A stretch of DNA of 9,707 nt, taken from the NCBI GenBank assembly GCA_002772115.1, contig PCRW01000010.1, positions 1-9,707 on the forward strand, in the 5' to 3' direction. The stretch is from Candidatus Moranbacteria bacterium CG23_combo_of_CG06-09_8_20_14_all_35_22 (lineage in GTDB: Bacteria; Patescibacteriota; Minisyncoccia; Moranbacterales; UBA2206). Positions 6,213 to 9,707 of this stretch are shown in pieces. Within the stretch, counting starts at the first letter, position 1. Each line of letters starts with the position of its first letter. The notes below the pieces were generated by a model. That model ran no database searches. It worked only from the letters and a program-made list of their open reading frames with translations, and had not been told where the DNA came from. The position numbers were made by a program, and so were the translations under genes.

Positions 6213-6251
6213 CAAAAAAAAGCTTGGTGGGTGGGGATAACTCCCTCACCA
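6213..6251 (-). terminator. Possible second terminator between alaS and the DGR
   Basis: On the minus strand GGTGAGGG (6250-6243) can pair imperfectly with downstream C-rich ACC segments (6236-6226), followed a few nt later by eight T (6221-6214). On the plus strand GGTGGGG/CCCTCACC followed by ACTTTTT is also terminator-like. The arm TCCCTCACCA (6242-6251) has a perfect inverted copy at 6314-6323, so an alternative long-range fold is possible. The stem is imperfect, so this is tentative. Confidence 0.35.
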
Positions 6252-6336
6252 CTTTTTGCTTCGTTTTAGGGAGCGTTAAAAATAGATAAAATTGCTTAAA
6301 TAAATCAGAAAAATGGTGAGGGATAAATTTTGCGAC

Positions 6337-6365
6337 AAAAAAATCCCGATAATATTGGGATTTTT
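6337..6365 (-). terminator. Intrinsic terminator of alaS
   Basis: AAAAATCCC and GGGATTTTT form a perfect 9-bp stem (6339-6347 and 6357-6365) with a 9-nt loop. On the minus strand the stem runs into seven T (6343-6337). It lies 37 nt after the alaS stop codon. The plus strand also has a T-run, so it may work in both directions. Confidence 0.75.
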
Positions 6366-6401
6366 CTTTATGAACTTTATAACTTTATAAACTATTTTAA
6401 C

Positions 6402-8309
6402 TTACTCCACCACCGCCTTAATTCTTCTCACTCCCGCCGAAGAACTTTCTTCTTTTTTGATTTTGAAAACTCCTTTGATGTCGCCGGTGTTTTGGACATG
6501 CGGACCACCACAAATCTCATTAGAAAATCCGGCAATGGAATATACTTTTACTCGCTCACCATATTTATTTTCAAAAGCCCCTTCAGCGCCTTTCTCTCGC
6601 GCTTCATCTAGTGTCATTTCTTCCATTACCACATCAGCCTTGGAATTAATCGCCAAATTCACATATTCTTCCACTGCTTTTTTTTGTTCATCCGTCATTT
6701 TGTCTGAAAACGAAAAATCAAACCGAATTCTCTCTTGGGTAATGTTTGATCCTTTCTGATGCACATTTTCTCCAAGAATTTTTCGTAATCCCGCCAGCAT
6801 CAAATGTGTCGCCGTGTGAAGCTGGGTTATTTTTTCACTATGATCAGCCAGTCCACCCTTAAACATTCCAGCGCTTGCAGTTCGAGAAAGTTCTTGGTGT
6901 TGTTTTAATTTTTCATTAAATACATGAATTGTCTCATCACTAACTACAATATTTTTATTATTTAACTCTTCTATTGCAAGCTCTAATGGAAAGCCATGTG
7001 AAGAATATAATTCAAATAACTTATCTGCAATAGTATTATTGTCTCCGGGGATAAGTTCCACTTCACCAATCGATGTACGAACAACTATATCATCAATCTT
7101 AAATCTGTTAATTTTCAAGAGACCCTTTTCCAAAGTCTTTCTAAATTTCTCTTCCTCTTTTCTCAACTCTTCAAAAATCTTCTCCGATTTTTGCAATAAA
7201 TCAGGATAGGCTTCCTTATAATATTCAATGTAAATTTTAGCAATATCAGAACAAAAGTTTTCTTCTATTCCAAGTTTATGAGCAAATCGCACTGCTCGCC
7301 GAATTAACCGGCGTACAAAATATCCTTGATCTTTATTAGACGGATACGCACCATCAGCAATCAAAAATGTTGCGGCGCGCAGATGATCTAAAATTACTCT
7401 AAAAGCCTCCTTGTTATCTTCATATTTTTTCTCCGATAATTTTTCGATTTCTGCTTTGGCTTTTGCAAAAATATCCGTCAGGAACATATCTGGATTGCCA
7501 TTTATCGCCACCAAAATTCTTTCTAGCCCTCCACCAAAATCAACATTTTGCTGTTTCAAAATTTCGAAACCTGCTTGAGTTTTGATGTATTGCATAAAAA
7601 CATTATTCCCAATTTCCAAAAATCTCCCACAATCACAATTAACATGACATGGCTTATTTCTCCAAATTGAATTTTCATGAATTTTCAACTCCGCCCCAAA
7701 ATCCCAAAACATTTCGCTATCCGGTCCTCCGGGTTCTCCAAGTGGCATATTATTCGGAACACCAGCGCGACTCCACCAATTTTTTTCCACTGGATAAAAG
7801 AAAATTCGCCCATTTTGCATTCCGCCAATCTCCGCATTGTCCACCGCCAAAGCTTCCACCTTTATACTCTTGAATAATTTTTGCCAATAAACCACCGACT
7901 CATTATCTCGAGGAATTTTCAAACTTTCATCTCCGCGAAAAACTGTCACATAAATTTTTTCTGGGTCCAGGCCAATTTCTTTGGTCAAAAATTCAAACAT
8001 CCAACCAGTTTGTTCTTTCTTGAAATAGTCTCCCAGCGACCAATTCCCCAGCATTTCAAAGAAAGTAGTGTGGCGATTATCACCCACCTCTTCGATGTCA
8101 CCCGAACGAAAACTTTTTTGTGAATCAGCAATTCTAGTTCCCAAAGGATGCTTTTCTCCCATAAGATAGGGAATCATCGGTTGCATTCCCGAACCCGTGA
8201 AAAGCGTCGTGGGATCATTTTCCGGCACCAAAGAAGCGCTTGGGATAATCGCATGCCCCTTGCTTTTAAAAAATTCCAAATATTTTTTTCGAAGTTCCGA
8301 AGCAGTCAT
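6402..8309 (-). CDS. alaS: Alanyl-tRNA synthetase lacking the C-Ala domain
   Basis: Class II synthetase charging tRNA-Ala in the cytoplasm; 635 aa. Catalytic core: ELRKKYLEFF near the start, LFTGSGMQP (36-44) in motif 1, HTTFFEMLGNWSLGDYF (80-96) in motif 2, and GGGLERI (259-265) in motif 3. The tRNA-recognition helical region follows (about 270-400, with RRLIRRAVRFAHKLG at 333-347). The editing domain that clears Ser-tRNA-Ala has all four zinc ligands: His498 and His502 (HTATH), Cys600 and His604 (CGGPH). The protein stops at SSSAGVRRIKAVVE, where most bacterial AlaRS (about 875 aa) continue into the C-Ala/DHHA1 domain. The end is a clean stop followed by a terminator, so this looks like a natural short form rather than a frameshift. 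It starts at ATG 8309 with no clear ribosome binding site. Confidence 0.97.
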   Translation of the reverse strand: MTASELRKKYLEFFKSKGHAIIPSASLVPENDPTTLFTGSGMQPMIPYLMGEKHPLGTRIADSQKSFRSGDIEEVGDNRHTTFFEMLGNWSLGDYFKKEQTGWMFEFLTKEIGLDPEKIYVTVFRGDESLKIPRDNESVVYWQKLFKSIKVEALAVDNAEIGGMQNGRIFFYPVEKNWWSRAGVPNNMPLGEPGGPDSEMFWDFGAELKIHENSIWRNKPCHVNCDCGRFLEIGNNVFMQYIKTQAGFEILKQQNVDFGGGLERILVAINGNPDMFLTDIFAKAKAEIEKLSEKKYEDNKEAFRVILDHLRAATFLIADGAYPSNKDQGYFVRRLIRRAVRFAHKLGIEENFCSDIAKIYIEYYKEAYPDLLQKSEKIFEELRKEEEKFRKTLEKGLLKINRFKIDDIVVRTSIGEVELIPGDNNTIADKLFELYSSHGFPLELAIEELNNKNIVVSDETIHVFNEKLKQHQELSRTASAGMFKGGLADHSEKITQLHTATHLMLAGLRKILGENVHQKGSNITQERIRFDFSFSDKMTDEQKKAVEEYVNLAINSKADVVMEEMTLDEAREKGAEGAFENKYGERVKVYSIAGFSNEICGGPHVQNTGDIKGVFKIKKEESSSAGVRRIKAVVE

Positions 8310-8350
8310 AAGAAAATAATCAAGTATTAAACATTAATTTCATTTTCACT

Positions 8351-8386
8351 ATGAACAAAAAATTGCGACCGCAAAAAAATGTTCAT
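8351..8386. repeat. Interrupted inverted repeat upstream of alaS
   Basis: ATGAACA (8351-8357) and TGTTCAT (8380-8386) are perfect inverted arms around an inner TTGCG/CGCAA pair (8363-8367 and 8370-8374), with opposed A-runs between. It fills the 93-nt gap between 8403 and alaS. It could be an operator for alaS, or a weak terminator for the small gene before it (the inner stem is followed by a T-run on the minus strand). Confidence 0.4.
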
Positions 8387-8402
8387 AATTATTTTTTTAA
8401 AA

Positions 8403-8651
8403 TTATTTTATATTATATCCAATTTCTTTTTCGATTTTTCCATATTCCCAATCCTTAACATACGAACCAAATAATTCTCGCAAGGATTGCATAGCTGAAG
8501 AAACATAGGTTAATCCATCCTTATCCAATCTTTTTTCAATCTCTCTTATTTTACCTTCGAAATTAAAAGTTCCTTTGGCTGTTTCTATTTCTTTTATTCT
8601 ATTTTTTCCAACAATAGACATTACAATGCTCGATAATTTTGATATTGCCAT
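8403..8651 (-). CDS. Small hypothetical protein
   Basis: I do not recognise the family. From the ATG at 8651 it is 82 aa, charged and probably helical (for example GKIREIEKRLDKDG in the middle), with no signal peptide or membrane segment. A GTG at 8675 would add 8 residues, but I prefer the ATG because the upstream codons adjoin a repeat; neither start has a good ribosome binding site. It sits between a coiled-coil gene and alaS on the same strand, 93 nt before alaS, so co-transcription is possible. Being short and without recognised relatives, it could also be a chance ORF. Confidence 0.5.
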   Translation of the reverse strand: MAISKLSSIVMSIVGKNRIKEIETAKGTFNFEGKIREIEKRLDKDGLTYVSSAMQSLRELFGSYVKDWEYGKIEKEIGYNIK

Positions 8652-8680
8652 ATTTTTAAAAACCGCTTGAATCACGAACT

Positions 8681-8722
8681 GTCCGCGTAAATCCGCGTTC
8701 AGTCTGCGTGAATCCGCGCTGT
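8681..8722. repeat. GC-rich 21-nt tandem repeat
   Basis: Two units (8681-8701 and 8702-8722) share 16 of 21 bases, 15 of the first 17. The core reads GCGT(A/G)AATCCGCG. It fills almost the whole gap between the two small genes and is far richer in GC than its surroundings. It resembles the short CGCGGATT-type intergenic repeats seen in several environmental genomes. Confidence 0.55.
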
Positions 8723-8724
8723 TA

Positions 8725-8994
8725 TTACAGAGATGCTAATTTTCTTTTTAGTCTTTTAATCTCATCTTCATTTTGCGAAAATTGAAAAGTCACTGTTTCA
8801 AACCTTTTTTGCTTTTGCCCCAAATCAATCCGCCCTCTTTCGATATCCATTTTTATTTTTCTAATTTCCGCCTCCAACATATTTTTTTCATTAACAAACT
8901 TACGCTGATCAGAATCCAAAATTGAAAGTTGCATATTCAAAGCATTTAATTGTCTTTTTTTATCCTCCTCACTTGGAGCATTATTTCCGTACAT
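8725..8994 (-). CDS. Small coiled-coil hypothetical protein
   Basis: The protein is 89 aa, starts at ATG 8994 and ends with TAA. From about residue 10 to the end it is a nearly continuous charged helix with heptad-like spacing of Leu/Ile/Met (for example LNMQLSILDSDQ, NMLEAEIRKIKMDIERGR, EDEIKRLKRKLASL), consistent with a coiled coil. It has one Trp-free, Cys-free chain and no signal peptide or membrane segment. No family is recognised. It lies downstream of mnmA and a long palindrome and upstream of another small gene; purine-rich GAGG stretches lie about 35 nt or more before the ATG, too far for a normal ribosome binding site. Confidence 0.65.
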   Translation of the reverse strand: MYGNNAPSEEDKKRQLNALNMQLSILDSDQRKFVNEKNMLEAEIRKIKMDIERGRIDLGQKQKRFETVTFQFSQNEDEIKRLKRKLASL

Positions 8995-9062
8995 AAAATT
9001 AAGCTTAATGTTTAAATCTTTTCTATTTTTTTCCTCTTTTTCCCCTCTTAGTTTGATTTTGT

Positions 9063-9185
9063 AAATTTTTGAAAAAAATCTTGTCTGAGCAGTTTAATTT
9101 TCTCTAAAAATTTTCTTACCCGCCATTGATTGAGGAAAATTTTTAGTTAGAAAATTAAACTGCGAGTTATTTTTTTCAAAAATTT
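9063..9185. repeat. 123-nt long imperfect palindrome after mnmA
   Basis: Three nested perfect arms: 9063-9079 pairs with 9169-9185 (17 bp), 9089-9103 with 9149-9163 (15 bp), and 9104-9115 with 9135-9146 (12 bp). The interruptions are an internal loop (9 against 5 nt) and a 2-nt bulge at 9147-9148; the apical loop is 19 nt (9116-9134). In total 44 bp pair. The outer right arm overlaps the mnmA stop codon (9184-9186). The outer arm is followed by no strong T-run beyond its own T7, so it is larger than a normal terminator; it could still end or protect the mnmA mRNA, or be a MITE-like element. Confidence 0.8.
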
Positions 9186-9707
9186 ATAAAATCAAACCTC
9201 CTCCCAACACTTCTTCTTTTTTATTATAAAAAACCACCGACTGTCCCGCTGTTACCGCTCTTTGCGCGATATTAAATTTTATTTCGTATTTTTTATGCTT
9301 TATGCCTATCACCGCCAAAATCAAAGGACTTTGATATCTAATTCTCGCCAAGATTTTGGCTGGTAATTTTGGCCTAGCCGAAATCCAACTTACCTCTTTT
9401 AGATTAGCAAATTTGGAGAATAAAAACAAATCCTCTTTTTTGTTAGTTGCAATGAGGCAATTTTTCTTTACATCTTTTTTTACCACATAATATGGCCCCG
9501 TTCCACCGATATTCATTCCTTTTCTCTGGCCAAGAGTATAAAGCGGAAGTCCTAGATGTTTGCCAATGACTTTCCCACTTGTATCAATTATTTTTCCTTT
9601 TTTCAATTTTATATTTTCTATCAAAAATTCTTCCACCGTTTTCCCCGCCAAAAAACAAATATCTTGCGATTCTGCTTTGTCAAAAACTGGCAAACTAAAT
9701 TTTTTTG
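9184..9707 (-). CDS. mnmA: tRNA-specific 2-thiouridylase MnmA, N-terminus outside window
   Basis: The frame is open to the right edge, so only the C-terminal half (about 174 codons) is present; the TTG at 9693 is an internal Leu, not a start. MnmA puts sulfur on U34 of tRNA-Glu, -Gln and -Lys, taking it from the sulfur-relay system with ATP. Visible family motifs: SQDICF with the persulfide-forming catalytic Cys (codon 9657-9655); GKHLGLPLYTLGQRKGMNIGG, the linker and RNA-binding part; YYVVKKDVKKNCLIAT; and the C-terminal beta-barrel ending AVTAGQSVVFY...LGGGLIL. The end of the protein matches the normal family end. The PP-loop ATP-binding half lies outside the window. The stop codon is within a long palindrome that probably affects its mRNA end. 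Confidence 0.95.
   Translation of the reverse strand, partial: KKFSLPVFDKAESQDICFLAGKTVEEFLIENIKLKKGKIIDTSGKVIGKHLGLPLYTLGQRKGMNIGGTGPYYVVKKDVKKNCLIATNKKEDLFLFSKFANLKEVSWISARPKLPAKILARIRYQSPLILAVIGIKHKKYEIKFNIAQRAVTAGQSVVFYNKKEEVLGGGLIL

Noticed and set aside
7649..8123. Plus-strand frames opposite alaS
   Set aside because: Antisense to the conserved catalytic core of AlaRS.

Overview
The window is low-GC bacterial DNA with every recognisable gene on the minus strand. It most resembles a Patescibacteria/CPR genome (Parcubacteria-like). The reasons are compact gene order, few visible Shine-Dalgarno sites, an alanyl-tRNA synthetase that stops right after its editing domain, and surface proteins of the kind common in that group. 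TGA acts as a stop here, so the recoded-UGA CPR lineages are unlikely. This placement is an inference; no rRNA or other phylogenetic marker beyond alaS and mnmA is present.

Reading in the direction of transcription, from high to low coordinates: (1) the 3' part of mnmA (9184-9707, cut by the window edge), followed by a 123-nt long palindrome; (2) two small unrecognised genes (8725-8994, coiled coil; 8403-8651), separated by a GC-rich 21-nt tandem repeat; (3) alaS (6402-8309), closed by a good intrinsic terminator; (4) a complete diversity-generating retroelement (DGR), 3170-6138; (5) an AAA ATPase with a DUF4143 C-terminus (1947-3077), with its own promoter and possibly leaderless; (6) a large secreted repeat protein (1-1868, C-terminus outside the window) that is open over its whole visible length.

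The DGR is the main system. A membrane-anchored or secreted DUF1566/C-type-lectin-like protein (5416-6138) carries the variable repeat (VR, 5419-5550) in its last 44 codons, ending exactly at the stop codon. The template repeat (TR, 4770-4898) lies about 520 nt downstream, followed by avd (4329-4724) and the DGR reverse transcriptase (3170-4342), which overlaps avd by 14 nt. My base-by-base alignment of TR and VR gives 23 substitutions. Of these, 19 fall on the 40 sense-strand adenines of TR and only 4 on the 89 other positions: the adenine-mutagenesis signature. TR has 13 Asn (AAY) codons, and 11 of them encode another residue in VR. The expected mechanism is that RT and Avd copy TR RNA with errors at adenines and the cDNA replaces VR, diversifying the exposed ligand-binding face of the surface protein.

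Three things set this DGR apart from a textbook case. TR is open and in frame with avd. VR differs from TR by a whole extra codon and four non-adenine changes. A REP-like double hairpin sits between VR and TR.
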